From NCBI GenBank assembly GCA_947259275.1, contig CAMYMH010000019.1, positions 5,027 through 61,203 of the forward strand: a stretch of 56,177 nucleotides of DNA, written 5' to 3'. The notes below the pieces were generated by a model. That model was given only the letters and a program-made list of their open reading frames with translations, was not told the DNA's origin and made no database searches. Positions 15,721 through 24,556 of this stretch are shown one piece after another. Made by a program: the position numbers and the translations under genes. This DNA is from an uncultured Acidimicrobiaceae bacterium (lineage in GTDB: Bacteria > Actinomycetota > Acidimicrobiia > Spongiisociales > SHLN01). Each line of letters begins with the position of its first letter. The stretch's first letter is position 1.

Positions 15721-16947
15721 ATGTTCAGTCCCCCGTCAGATTCGGGCCCGGCCCAGCAGCTACTTCGGAGCGCCCTCCCGATCGGTCTGGCCACTGTGGT
15801 CATCACGATGGCGGCGTTCTTCCGGGTTCCGCTGCTCCCCGACATCGGCGGTGATCTCTCCATGTCGGTGGCCGACCTCGGTGCCCTGACTACCGTCTTT
15901 GCCCTCGGACGCCTCGTCACCGACATTCCGGCCGGCCGGCTGGCCGACAAGGTGCGGGCCAGCCGGATGATGGCCAACTCGGCGGCCCTGGTGGGGCTGG
16001 CCAGCTTTCTCCTCGCTATGGCGCCGGTGGCGCTGGTGGCGTACGGTGCCAGCTTCCTGCTGGGACTGGGTTCGGCCCTCACCAACACCACCGGAATGAC
16101 GTACTTCTCTTCTGCCACCTCCCATGCGCGGCGCGGCGCCTCGGTCTCGATCTTCGCCGCCGGGCTGCTGGTCGGACAGGCGGTCGGCCCTGCCCTCGGT
16201 GGCCTGCTCGCCTCGCTGGGCGGATGGCGGCTCGCCGAGGCGGCGGCCGGCGTCTTTGCAGTGACCGTCGCCGCCGCCCTGCTGCGCTCCGGGCGCCGGG
16301 GGACTGTCCCGGAGAGTGGGGCCACGACCGGCCCGAGCGAGGCGCTGGCCGACCGCCCCCAGATCCCGTTCCGCTACCGGGCGCTCCTCTATCTGGTTCC
16401 CTTCGCCATGTTTGCCAGCCTGGGAGCGCTCAGCCAGACGCTGATTCCCATCATCGGCGACAGCGAGCTAGGGCTCTCGACCGGAGCGATCGGCCTGGCA
16501 CTCGGTGCCGGAGGCGTGTTCCGGCTCATCGGTTCCATCCTGGGCGGCCAGGTTGCGGATCGGGTCTCCCGCAAGAGCGCGCTCGTTCCCGGGCTGATCG
16601 GGCAGGCGGTGGGCATCGCACTGCTCGCCCTTGGATCGAGCACCGCCATCTGGCTGACATCCATCATGGTGATGAGTCTCAGTTCTCTGGGGATCGGCGT
16701 CGCCGCCACCATGCTGGCCGACTTCTCGCAGGGCAGCGGAGTCGGCAAGCGCCTGGGCCCCTTCCGCTTTGCCGGAGATCTCGGCCTGGTGATTTCCCCG
16801 GTGATCGTGGCGCGGCTGTTCGACAGCTTCGGAACCGCCGTTGCCGTCATTCCTCTGGCGGCTCTCCTGGCCGCCACCGGAGTGGCGATCTGGCTCTTTC
16901 TCCCCGAGACCCGGTGGCTCGAGGAGGCCAACGCCGGTCAGCGCTGA
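15721..16947 (+). CDS. MFS transporter
   Basis: Major facilitator of about 408 residues with twelve predicted membrane segments. The loop 2-3 signature reads GRLVTDIPAGRLADKVRASRMM and is mirrored in the second half by GQVADRVSRKSALVPG. It resembles drug-efflux-type exporters (DHA1), but substrate and direction are unknown. I start it at the ATG at 15721. The open frame continues far upstream through the divergent dehydrogenase gene, but that part has no membrane character. The end overlaps the convergent amidohydrolase gene by 10 bases. Confidence 0.9.
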   Translation: MFSPPSDSGPAQQLLRSALPIGLATVVITMAAFFRVPLLPDIGGDLSMSVADLGALTTVFALGRLVTDIPAGRLADKVRASRMMANSAALVGLASFLLAMAPVALVAYGASFLLGLGSALTNTTGMTYFSSATSHARRGASVSIFAAGLLVGQAVGPALGGLLASLGGWRLAEAAAGVFAVTVAAALLRSGRRGTVPESGATTGPSEALADRPQIPFRYRALLYLVPFAMFASLGALSQTLIPIIGDSELGLSTGAIGLALGAGGVFRLIGSILGGQVADRVSRKSALVPGLIGQAVGIALLALGSSTAIWLTSIMVMSLSSLGIGVAATMLADFSQGSGVGKRLGPFRFAGDLGLVISPVIVARLFDSFGTAVAVIPLAALLAATGVAIWLFLPETRWLEEANAGQR

Positions 16948-17933
16948 ATACGGTCCAGCAGCCGGCGTGCGTTCCCTTCCAAGATCAGCCGGCGCTGCTC
17001 CTCGGAGAGCCCCGGGATTGCGCCAACGGTTGCGACCGGGCTGGAATCACCCATCTCGAACGGATAATCGGTTCCCATCACGACGTGATCGGCGCCCACC
17101 TGATCGACGAGGAACCGTGCCACCGCCGGGTTGTGCGTGACCGTGTCGTAGTAGAGGTGGCCTTCCCACTCGGAAGGTGGCCGGGTGAGGTGGGTGGCGG
17201 CCAGTTCCGGCTTGGCATGATATGCCTGATCCATGCGGCCGATCTGATAGGGCAGAAACCCGCCGCCGTGTACGACGCACACCACCAGGCCGGGGAACCG
17301 TTCGAAGACGCCGCCGAAGATCATGTGGCCAATCGCAATGGTCGTCTCGGCCGGTCGCCCGATGGCGTTCGACAGGAAATACCGGCGCAGGCCGCGCTGT
17401 GGTAGCGGGTTGAACGGATGCAGCACCAGGATGGCGCTCAGTTCCTGCGCAGCCTCCCAGAACGGGTCCAAGCCGGGGTCGTCGAGCTCCGTGCCGGCCA
17501 CGGTGGTGGCGATCTGGGCCCCGACGAGACCAAGTTCCCGAACTGCGTAAATGAGCTCGCGGGCGGCTGCCTCCGGCGCCTGGAGCGGTACGTTGGCCAG
17601 TCCCAGGAAGCGGGTTGGGTGGGAGGCGGCTACCGCCGCCACCGACTCGTTGAAGAGCCGGCTGTAGCGCCCGCCATCTTCTTCGCCGAGCACGTAGCCG
17701 TTCAGGTCGATCCAGCCGGCCAGGATCTGCAGGTCCACTCCCGAGCGGTCCATTGCCTCGAGACGACCGTCGACGTCACGCAAGGCGGGTCGCAACTCCC
17801 CGATGGCGTCGCCTCCCGACACGGAGGCATGCACTTTCCCATCCTCGACGGCGATGTCCATCCCGTAGGTACCCTGCTGTAGCGCGGTGAGAAACTCGGG
17901 CGGGATGATGTGGGCGTGAATGTCAATGCTCAT
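16938..17933 (-). CDS. Amidohydrolase family 2 (ACMSD-type decarboxylase/hydrolase)
   Basis: A 331-residue metal-dependent TIM-barrel protein of the aminocarboxymuconate-semialdehyde decarboxylase group. Metal and catalytic residues are visible: His6-x-His8 in IDIHAHIIP, a His in LVLHPFNP, another in CVVHGGGFLPYQ and Asp in VMGTDYPFEMGD. Members decarboxylate aromatic or muconic acids, or hydrolyse lactones. It is followed on the same strand by nothing within its unit and preceded by the GlcD-type oxidase 31 bases upstream, so these two are probably co-transcribed. Confidence 0.88.
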   Translation of the reverse strand: MSIDIHAHIIPPEFLTALQQGTYGMDIAVEDGKVHASVSGGDAIGELRPALRDVDGRLEAMDRSGVDLQILAGWIDLNGYVLGEEDGGRYSRLFNESVAAVAASHPTRFLGLANVPLQAPEAAARELIYAVRELGLVGAQIATTVAGTELDDPGLDPFWEAAQELSAILVLHPFNPLPQRGLRRYFLSNAIGRPAETTIAIGHMIFGGVFERFPGLVVCVVHGGGFLPYQIGRMDQAYHAKPELAATHLTRPPSEWEGHLYYDTVTHNPAVARFLVDQVGADHVVMGTDYPFEMGDSSPVATVGAIPGLSEEQRRLILEGNARRLLDRIQR

Positions 17934-17964
17934 GAGTGGTTACGTGCAGGTGTCGCCCATGGCG

Positions 17965-19392
17965 TCATACCGGCGCCTCGCGCGCAGGAGACGTTGCCGC
18001 ATCCGGCACCACCTTGCCCGGATTCATGATGTTACCCGGATCGATCGCCTGCTTGACGGCGCGCATCACGGCCACGGCCGCCTCGCCGTGCTCTTCAACC
18101 ATGTAGTCGAGCTTCCCGTAGCCGATGCCGTGCTCGCCGGTGCAGGTGCCGCCCATCGCGAGGGCCCGGCGCACCAGCCGGTGGTGGACCTCGCGATGGC
18201 GGGCAACCTCCTCGGGGTCATCGGGATCGAGCAGGAAGATGAGATGGAAGTTGCCGTCGCCCACGTGCCCGACGATCGGAGACCACACACCGGAGGCGTC
18301 CAGGTCGCGGCGGGTCTCCAGAATGCACTCGGCCAGCCGGGAGATGGGAACGCACACATCGGTCGGCATGCCCCGGGCGCCGGGGCGGGCGGCCAGGTCG
18401 GCGTAATAGGCGTCGTGGCGCGCTTTCCACAGCCGGGCTCGATCGGCGGGGTCGGTCGTCCACTCCCAACCGCGGCGGCCGTTGCCCGCTGAGATGGTCT
18501 GGACTTGCTCGGCCTGTTCGGCGACGCCGGCCTCGGTTCCGTGGAACTCGAGAAACAAGGTCGGCGCAATGTCGAGCGTCAACCCCGAATAGGCATTGCT
18601 GGCCTCGACCTGTAGCTCGTCGAGCAGCTCCATGCGGGCCACCGGGATGCCGAGCTGAATCGTCTCCATCACGGTCCGAACCGCCCCCTCGAGCGAGCCG
18701 AAGGAACAAATGGCCCCGCCGATCATCTCCGGGATTCCGTACAGCCGCAGGGTCACCTCGGTGATGATGCCGAGGGTGCCTTCGGAGCCGACGAGGAGGC
18801 GAGTCAGGTCGTAGCCGGCGGAGGACTTGCGGGCGCGACGCGCCGTCCGCACCACATCGCCGTTGGGCATAACCGCGGTCACCGCCAGCACGTTGTCACG
18901 CATGGTTCCGTACCGGACCGCGTTTGTGCCGGACGCCCTCGTCGCCGCCATCCCACCGATGGTGGCATCCGCCCCGGGATCGATCGGGAAGAAGAGGCCG
19001 CGTTTTCCCAGGTGCTCGTTGAGCTGGATGCGGTGGACCCCGGCCTCCACCGTGCAATCGAGATCATCGTCGTTGACCTCCACAATCCGATTCATGCCGC
19101 TCATGTCCAGGCTGATCCCGCCGTGAAGGGCGGCCACCCCCCCTTCGAGTGAGGTGCCGGCCCCGAACGGTATGACCGGTACCCGGTGCCGCGCGCAGGA
19201 GCGGACAATGGCCGCCACCTCTGCGGTCGACTCCGGGAAAAGCACTGCGTCCGGTGCTACCGGGAGGTGCCAGCCTTCGTCGGTGCCGTGATGTCGACGC
19301 ACGTCCTCGGAGCGGGTCATGCGTGTCCCGAGCCGCGGTTCCAGGTCGGCCAGCACCTTGGCGGTGTCGCCGTAGTGAAGTGTGGTTGTCAC
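17965..19392 (-). CDS. FAD-binding oxidase, GlcD / D-lactate dehydrogenase type
   Basis: A 475-residue PCMH-type flavoprotein of the glycolate oxidase/D-lactate dehydrogenase family, oxidising 2-hydroxy acids to 2-keto acids. The FAD-binding N-terminal domain includes IPFGAGTSLEGGVAALHGG and GADATIGGMAATRASGTNAVRYGTM. The C-terminal cap ends in GTCTGEHGIGYGKLDYM, the usual signature, and VGHVGDGNFHL gives the substrate His region. The GTG start has TACGCT 7 bases before it and no ribosome site, suggesting a leaderless message. It is separated from the alcohol dehydrogenase by 48 bases. Confidence 0.92.
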   Translation of the reverse strand: MTTTLHYGDTAKVLADLEPRLGTRMTRSEDVRRHHGTDEGWHLPVAPDAVLFPESTAEVAAIVRSCARHRVPVIPFGAGTSLEGGVAALHGGISLDMSGMNRIVEVNDDDLDCTVEAGVHRIQLNEHLGKRGLFFPIDPGADATIGGMAATRASGTNAVRYGTMRDNVLAVTAVMPNGDVVRTARRARKSSAGYDLTRLLVGSEGTLGIITEVTLRLYGIPEMIGGAICSFGSLEGAVRTVMETIQLGIPVARMELLDELQVEASNAYSGLTLDIAPTLFLEFHGTEAGVAEQAEQVQTISAGNGRRGWEWTTDPADRARLWKARHDAYYADLAARPGARGMPTDVCVPISRLAECILETRRDLDASGVWSPIVGHVGDGNFHLIFLLDPDDPEEVARHREVHHRLVRRALAMGGTCTGEHGIGYGKLDYMVEEHGEAAVAVMRAVKQAIDPGNIMNPGKVVPDAATSPAREAPV

Positions 19393-19440
19393 GCAGTGGA
19401 GCGTAGTCCCCGCTTCCAGGGTGAGGGTTGCCGTCGTGGG

Positions 19441-20478
19441 TCAGGGCACCAGTACGTCGCGTCCGATGACTTCGCCCCCGCCAACGCGCTGGTGGAGTTT
19501 CTCGACCTCTTCGAACGGGTAGGTGCCTGCCACCACTGGCTCAACTGCTCCATTCTCCACCAGCCCCACCACGGTCTCGAGCTCGTCGATCGACACGTTG
19601 CGGGAACCGAGAATCTCCCATTCATTGCGAAACACCACTCCGGGATCGACGGTCCAGGCGGTCCCGGTGTGGGAGCCAACGACGACCATCCGTCCGCCCT
19701 TGGCCAGGGCGGCCAGGGTGTCGGACATGGTTGCCACCCCCACCAGTTCGAGGACACCATCCACCCCGCGGCCGCCGGTCCATTCTCCGGCCGTCTCGAC
19801 GATGCCGTCGACAGTGGGATCGATGGCAACCTCGGCGCCATGGGCCCGGACGGCCTCCAGCTTCTCGGGCCCGAGGTCGACCCCCATGACCGAGGCGCCC
19901 AGCATCCGGCCCAACTGCACGGCGTGCAGGCCCACTCCACCTCCGGCGCCGGTCACGATCAACCGGTCGCCCGGGCCCAGCCGCATGCGGGCGGTGAGAG
20001 CGTGATACGGAGTTCCGATGGCGTTGGCGAGAATTGACCCGGCCGGGTAGGGGATCGTTGCGGGCAGCCGGGCCAGGTTGCGTGCCGGGAGCACGACGAA
20101 CTCGGCGTAGCCACCGGGGATGTCGACACCGACATGGCCGCCGAACCGCTCGCAGATCGTTTCGCGTCCGCGGCGGCACCATCGGCAGCGGCCGCAGACC
20201 AGGTAGAGCGTGCTCGCCACCCGATCTCCGGCCGCCCAGCCTTCGACGCCGGGGCCAACCCCGACGACCTCACCGGCAATCTCGTGGCCGAGGATATGGG
20301 GAAGTGTCGCCTGCTCGCGTAGACCGTGCCGGATGGCGAGGTCAAAGCGATCCACCGCACAGCCGCCAACGCGCACGAGTGCTTCGCCGGCGGCAGGGGC
20401 GGGAATCGGAATGTCCCGCACTACGAGCGGACCGCCCAGCTCTTCGAGAACGATGGCCCGCATGGTGTCTGTTGCCAC
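19441..20478 (-). CDS. Zinc-dependent alcohol dehydrogenase
   Basis: A 345-residue MDR-family dehydrogenase. GCAVDRFDLAIRHG and LGHEIAGEVVGVG carry catalytic-zinc ligands, the four structural-zinc cysteines are in CGRCRWCRRGRETIC, and the NAD-binding motif is VTGAGGGVGLHAVQLG. The GTG at 20478 lies 6 bases after a TACCAT box with no ribosome site, so it may be leaderless; an ATG at 20463 is the alternative. It is divergent from the molybdenum hydroxylase gene and has a relative at 27028-28065 sharing the same layout. Substrate unknown. Confidence 0.92.
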   Translation of the reverse strand: MATDTMRAIVLEELGGPLVVRDIPIPAPAAGEALVRVGGCAVDRFDLAIRHGLREQATLPHILGHEIAGEVVGVGPGVEGWAAGDRVASTLYLVCGRCRWCRRGRETICERFGGHVGVDIPGGYAEFVVLPARNLARLPATIPYPAGSILANAIGTPYHALTARMRLGPGDRLIVTGAGGGVGLHAVQLGRMLGASVMGVDLGPEKLEAVRAHGAEVAIDPTVDGIVETAGEWTGGRGVDGVLELVGVATMSDTLAALAKGGRMVVVGSHTGTAWTVDPGVVFRNEWEILGSRNVSIDELETVVGLVENGAVEPVVAGTYPFEEVEKLHQRVGGGEVIGRDVLVP

Positions 20479-20608
20479 CGGATGATGGTACCGGGTTCAG
20501 TCCCCGGCCAATGAGGCGACCGGCGGGCGGCTAGGACGGGAACCGAGGCCGGGGACACCGGTACCTAGGATCCCTTCGACAAGCTCATCGGAGGCGACAC
20601 TGCCAGCC

Positions 20609-22909
20609 ATGCCCGAACCTCCCCCGGTATCTCCAGCGTCCCTCCTTCGCACAGAGGACGATCGGTTCATCACCGGGACCGCCCGCTATGTCGCCGACCT
20701 GGCGGCGTCGGGAGACGTACCGGGACCGGTCCTGTCGGCCGAGTTCGTGCGGAGCCCGGAAGCACACGCCCGGATTGCCTCGATAGACGCCTCCGGGTTG
20801 GAGGATGCGCCCGGGGTGGCGGCCGTGTTCACGGCCACCGACCTGGCAGTGGCCGATTTCTCGAGTTCTTCGCTTCCCGTCCGGTGTGAGGGCATGGACC
20901 GTCCGGTGCTGGCACGAGACGTCGTCCGCTTTGCCGGGGAACCGGTGGCGATGATCGTTGCCACCGCCAAGGAGCTGGCGGTCGATGCGGTCCCCGCCGT
21001 GTGGGTGGATTACGACGCACAACCGGTGGTCGTTTCGGTCGAGGAGGCGCTCGCCGACGAGGTGATCCTCCACCTACCGGCAGGCACCAACGTGGCCGAG
21101 CGCTGGTCCTTCCAGACTCCGGGCGAGCGGCCGGAGGTCGAACATGAGGTGACCATCGAAATCATCAATCGGCGACTCGTCCCCAACCCGATGGAGCCGC
21201 TGGCGATTCTGGCGGTCCCCGACGGCCCCCGCCTGACCGTATACGTCAGCCATCAACGCCCCCATGAGCTCCACCAGAGTCTGGCGGCGCAGCTCGGGAT
21301 CGACCCCGAGAACCTACGAGTGGTGGTTCCCGATGTAGGCGGCGCCTTCGGCATGAAGGGCATGGAGTTCCCCGAGTACACGGCCGCGGCCGCGGCCGCC
21401 CTCCGGCTGGGCCGGCCGGTGGAGTGGATCCAGACCCGCCGCGAGCATTTTCTGACCGGTACCCATGGCCGGGGCCAGCGTCACCGGGTGACTCTGGGTG
21501 GCGATCGGAGCGGCCGACTCCACCGGGCCCGCTTCGAAATCGTCGCCGATGTTGGTGCCTACTCACACAACGGCGCCCGCATCCCCAGCTTCACCCGTTA
21601 CCTGGCGACCGGCCAATATCAGATCGCGTACGTCGAGATCGAGTCCACCACGGTGGTTACCAACCTGGCCCCGGTCGGTTCCTACCGGGGGGCGGGCCGC
21701 CCCGAGGCCGCGTATGCCATCGAGCGGGCCGTGGACGCCTATTGCCGGTCGCTGGACCTCGATCCGTTTGCGATGCGGCGGCAAAACGTGATCCGGTCGC
21801 TGCCGCATCGCACCCCGACCGGTGCTCTCTACGACAGTGGGGATTATGTGGCGGCGCTCGATCGGGCGGAGCAGCTCGCCGAGGTGGCGACGGTACGGGC
21901 CGAGCAGGCGAAGAGGAGGGCAGAGGGAGAGGACCCGATCGGGATCGGCGTTGCCGCCTTCGTGGAGCGCGCCGGGGGAGCGATCGACACCGGAGAATAC
22001 GCCCGGGTCGAAATGGGCGCCGACGGGGTGCTCGAGGTGAGCACCGGGTCCATGTCGGCCGGCCAGGGACACGAGACGGTCTGGGCACAGATCGCGGCAG
22101 GTGCCTTTGGGCTTTCCCCCGACCGGGTCCGCTTCATTGCCGGTGACACCGATCGGGTGGCGCACGGTACCGGCACGGCGGCGAGTCGTTCAACGATGAT
22201 CGGTGGCTCGGCCGTTTTCCGGATGGCGGGCGAAGTGCGCAGGCTGGCACAAGCATTGGGCGGACTCTCGCTGGAGGCCGACCCCTCCGATGTGGCTATC
22301 AGCAACGAGGGAGTATCTGTGGTCGGTTCTCCCGGAACGCTGGTGCCGTGGTCGGATCTCGTCCGGCGGGCGGGGGAGGAAGGTGCCTCCTTGGCGGCGG
22401 AGGAGTGGTACGTCCCCGGCGCCCAGACCTTCCCGTATGGAGTGGTGGTGGCGGTGGTCGAGGTAGAAGCCGAAACCGGGGTGGTCCGGCTGCGCCGGCT
22501 GGTGGCGATCGATGATTTCGGGAACGTGGTCAACCCCATGATCGTGGAGGGCCAGGTACACGGCTCGTTGATGCAGGGCATTGCCCAGGCGCTCTACGAA
22601 GGAGTCGAATACGGGGAAGACGGACAGCTGCTTACCTCATCATTCATGGATTACGCGGTGCCGGTGGCGACTGATCAGGTGGAGCTGGCGACCGACCGAC
22701 TGGTGCATCCGGCTCCCTCCAACGCGCTCGGCGCCAAGGGGGCCGGCGAATCCGGGTGCATTGGCGCTCCCCCGGCGATCGTGAATGCCGTGCTCGATGC
22801 CCTCGCTCCCTGGGATGTCGACCACCTCGAGATGCCGGTCACGCCCTCTCAGGTGTGGGAGGCAATGCGGGGAGACGGCCCGATCGGCCGGCCGGTAGCC
22901 GCGAGATAG
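20609..22909 (+). CDS. Molybdenum hydroxylase large subunit (xanthine dehydrogenase/CoxL form II family), standalone
   Basis: A 766-residue molybdopterin-binding subunit with the aldehyde-oxidase hammerhead domain (about 1-140) and two MoCo domains. GGAFGMKGMEFPEY, the active-site loop SYRGAGRPEAAYAIERAVD, the Gln loop AGQGHETVWAQIAAGAFGL and the catalytic Glu in GAKGAGESGCIG are intact. It lacks the AYxCSFR loop of true CO dehydrogenases, so it is probably an aldehyde or N-heterocycle hydroxylase. No FAD or 2Fe-2S partner is adjacent. An ATG at 20609 is 14 bases after GGAGG, whereas a CTG at 20600 is 5 bases after it and may be the real start. Confidence 0.9.
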   Translation: MPEPPPVSPASLLRTEDDRFITGTARYVADLAASGDVPGPVLSAEFVRSPEAHARIASIDASGLEDAPGVAAVFTATDLAVADFSSSSLPVRCEGMDRPVLARDVVRFAGEPVAMIVATAKELAVDAVPAVWVDYDAQPVVVSVEEALADEVILHLPAGTNVAERWSFQTPGERPEVEHEVTIEIINRRLVPNPMEPLAILAVPDGPRLTVYVSHQRPHELHQSLAAQLGIDPENLRVVVPDVGGAFGMKGMEFPEYTAAAAAALRLGRPVEWIQTRREHFLTGTHGRGQRHRVTLGGDRSGRLHRARFEIVADVGAYSHNGARIPSFTRYLATGQYQIAYVEIESTTVVTNLAPVGSYRGAGRPEAAYAIERAVDAYCRSLDLDPFAMRRQNVIRSLPHRTPTGALYDSGDYVAALDRAEQLAEVATVRAEQAKRRAEGEDPIGIGVAAFVERAGGAIDTGEYARVEMGADGVLEVSTGSMSAGQGHETVWAQIAAGAFGLSPDRVRFIAGDTDRVAHGTGTAASRSTMIGGSAVFRMAGEVRRLAQALGGLSLEADPSDVAISNEGVSVVGSPGTLVPWSDLVRRAGEEGASLAAEEWYVPGAQTFPYGVVVAVVEVEAETGVVRLRRLVAIDDFGNVVNPMIVEGQVHGSLMQGIAQALYEGVEYGEDGQLLTSSFMDYAVPVATDQVELATDRLVHPAPSNALGAKGAGESGCIGAPPAIVNAVLDALAPWDVDHLEMPVTPSQVWEAMRGDGPIGRPVAAR

Positions 22910-22912
22910 GCT
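22907..22912 (+). promoter_or_regulatory. Candidate -10 box (TAGGCT) for pckA
   Basis: TAGGCT immediately after the upstream stop codon would start transcription near 22919, giving a leader of about 20 bases with an AAAGGG ribosome site before the ATG at 22940. A CTTGCAAG palindrome overlaps the start region. Confidence 0.3.
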
Positions 22913-22939
22913 TGCAAGCAGATCACCGGAAAGGGCGAC

Positions 22940-24535
22940 ATGCAGCGTTTGGACGAACTCGAGATCAAGCCGACCGGGGAAGTCTTCTGGAACTCCACCC
23001 GGGCGACGCTCTATGAACACGCCATCAAAGCGGGACTGGCCGAGCTGGCGGCCGATGGACAGCTGGTAGTGGAGACCATCCCCTACTCGGGCCGGAGCCC
23101 CAAGGACAAGTTCACGATTCGGGAGCCCGAGACCGAGCACGAGATCGACTGGGGCGGCTTCAACCAGCCGATGGAGCCCGACGTATTCGACCGGCTGTAC
23201 GCCAGGGTGGCCGAGTACCTATCCAGCCGCGATTCCCTCTACGTGCAGGACAACTACGCCGGAGCCGATCTCAGCTACCGGCTGGGTGTCCGGGTTGTCA
23301 CCGAGAGCGCCTGGCACGCACTGTTTGCCAGAAACATGTTCATCCTGCCCGAGCACTTCGCCAAGGCCGAAGACGAGGTGGAGCCGTTTCTGGCCGACTT
23401 CAACGTGGTGCATGCGCCGTTCTTCGAGTCGGACCCCGAGCGCGACGGCACCCGCAGTGAGGTGTTCATCTGTGTGAGCTTTGCCCGCAAGATCCTCCTC
23501 ATCGGGGGAAGCAGGTACGCCGGCGAAGTCAAGAAGTCGGTGTTCTCGGTCATGAACTACCTGCTGCCCAAGCGGGGCGCGCTCAGCATGCACGCCTCGG
23601 CCAGCATCGGGAGGGAGCAGCGCGACGTGGCGGTGATCTTCGGGTTATCCGGTACCGGCAAGACGACCCTCGCCACCGATCCCGAGCGTGACATGATCGG
23701 CGACGACGAGATCGGCTGGGGTGAGGAGGGGTGCTTCAACATCGAGGGCGGGTCCTACGCCAAGACGATCCGGCTGAGCGAGGAGGACGAACCGCTCATC
23801 TACCGGGCGGCCGGCATGTTCGGGACGATCCTGGAGAACGTCGTCTTGAACCCCGGGACTCGCAAGCCCGATTTCGACGACGGGTCCAAGGCGGAGAACA
23901 CCAGGACTTCCTACCCGCTCAGCCATCTTCCCAACGTGGAGCCGAGCCTGCTGGGGCCCCACGCTTCGAACATCGTGTACCTCAGCGCCGATGCCTTCGG
24001 TGTCTTGCCTCCCATTTCCCGGCTGTCGCGGGAGCAGGCGATGTACTACTTGATCTCCGGCTACACCTCCAAGCTGGCCGGCACCGAGCGGGGAGTGGTG
24101 GATCCGGAGGCGACGTTCTCCACCTGTTTCGGAGCGCCGTTCCTTCCCCTCCCCGCTTCGTACTACGCCAACGTGCTGCGGGAGAAGATCGACGAGCACG
24201 GCGCCAAAGTGTGGATGATCAACACCGGGTGGAGTGGCGGCCCCTTTGGGGTCGGAGAGCGGATCAAGATTCCCCACACCCGGGCGATGTTGAATGCCGC
24301 CCTCAACGGGGATCTCGATGACGTCGAGTACGTGGTGGACCCGGTATTTGGCCTCGAGGTACCCGCCGCCATCGAGGGAGTGCCGACCGAGATCCTCACT
24401 CCGCGCAGCACGTGGGATGACCCGGATGCCTTCGATGCCCAGGCCGCCAAGCTCGCCGCCATGTACCGAGACAACTTCACGAAGTATGCCGACAGCGTGA
24501 CCCCCGAGGTGGTGGCGTCTGGCCCGCCCGGGTGA
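22940..24535 (+). CDS. pckA: Phosphoenolpyruvate carboxykinase (ATP)
   Basis: ATP-dependent PEP carboxykinase, 531 residues, full length. It converts oxaloacetate plus ATP to PEP, ADP and CO2, the entry to gluconeogenesis when growing on organic acids. Visible motifs are [10 protein letters not shown] with the substrate Arg, the kinase P-loop [14 protein letters not shown], the metal-binding kinase 2 motif [25 protein letters not shown], and SARY-region residues in [20 protein letters not shown]-type enzymes predominate in many actinobacteria, so the ATP form is worth noting. Its presence agrees with a lifestyle based on amino acids and organic acids, as the neighbouring genes suggest. Confidence 0.97.
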   Translation: MQRLDELEIKPTGEVFWNSTRATLYEHAIKAGLAELAADGQLVVETIPYSGRSPKDKFTIREPETEHEIDWGGFNQPMEPDVFDRLYARVAEYLSSRDSLYVQDNYAGADLSYRLGVRVVTESAWHALFARNMFILPEHFAKAEDEVEPFLADFNVVHAPFFESDPERDGTRSEVFICVSFARKILLIGGSRYAGEVKKSVFSVMNYLLPKRGALSMHASASIGREQRDVAVIFGLSGTGKTTLATDPERDMIGDDEIGWGEEGCFNIEGGSYAKTIRLSEEDEPLIYRAAGMFGTILENVVLNPGTRKPDFDDGSKAENTRTSYPLSHLPNVEPSLLGPHASNIVYLSADAFGVLPPISRLSREQAMYYLISGYTSKLAGTERGVVDPEATFSTCFGAPFLPLPASYYANVLREKIDEHGAKVWMINTGWSGGPFGVGERIKIPHTRAMLNAALNGDLDDVEYVVDPVFGLEVPAAIEGVPTEILTPRSTWDDPDAFDAQAAKLAAMYRDNFTKYADSVTPEVVASGPPG

Positions 24536-24556
24536 TGTCGCCGACGGTCTTCGCCC

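Noticed and set aside
20609..22909. Carbon monoxide dehydrogenase large subunit
   Set aside because: The active-site loop reads SYRGAGR, not the AYxCSFR loop of form I CO dehydrogenase. The same applies to the split enzyme (AMRGFGAPQ).
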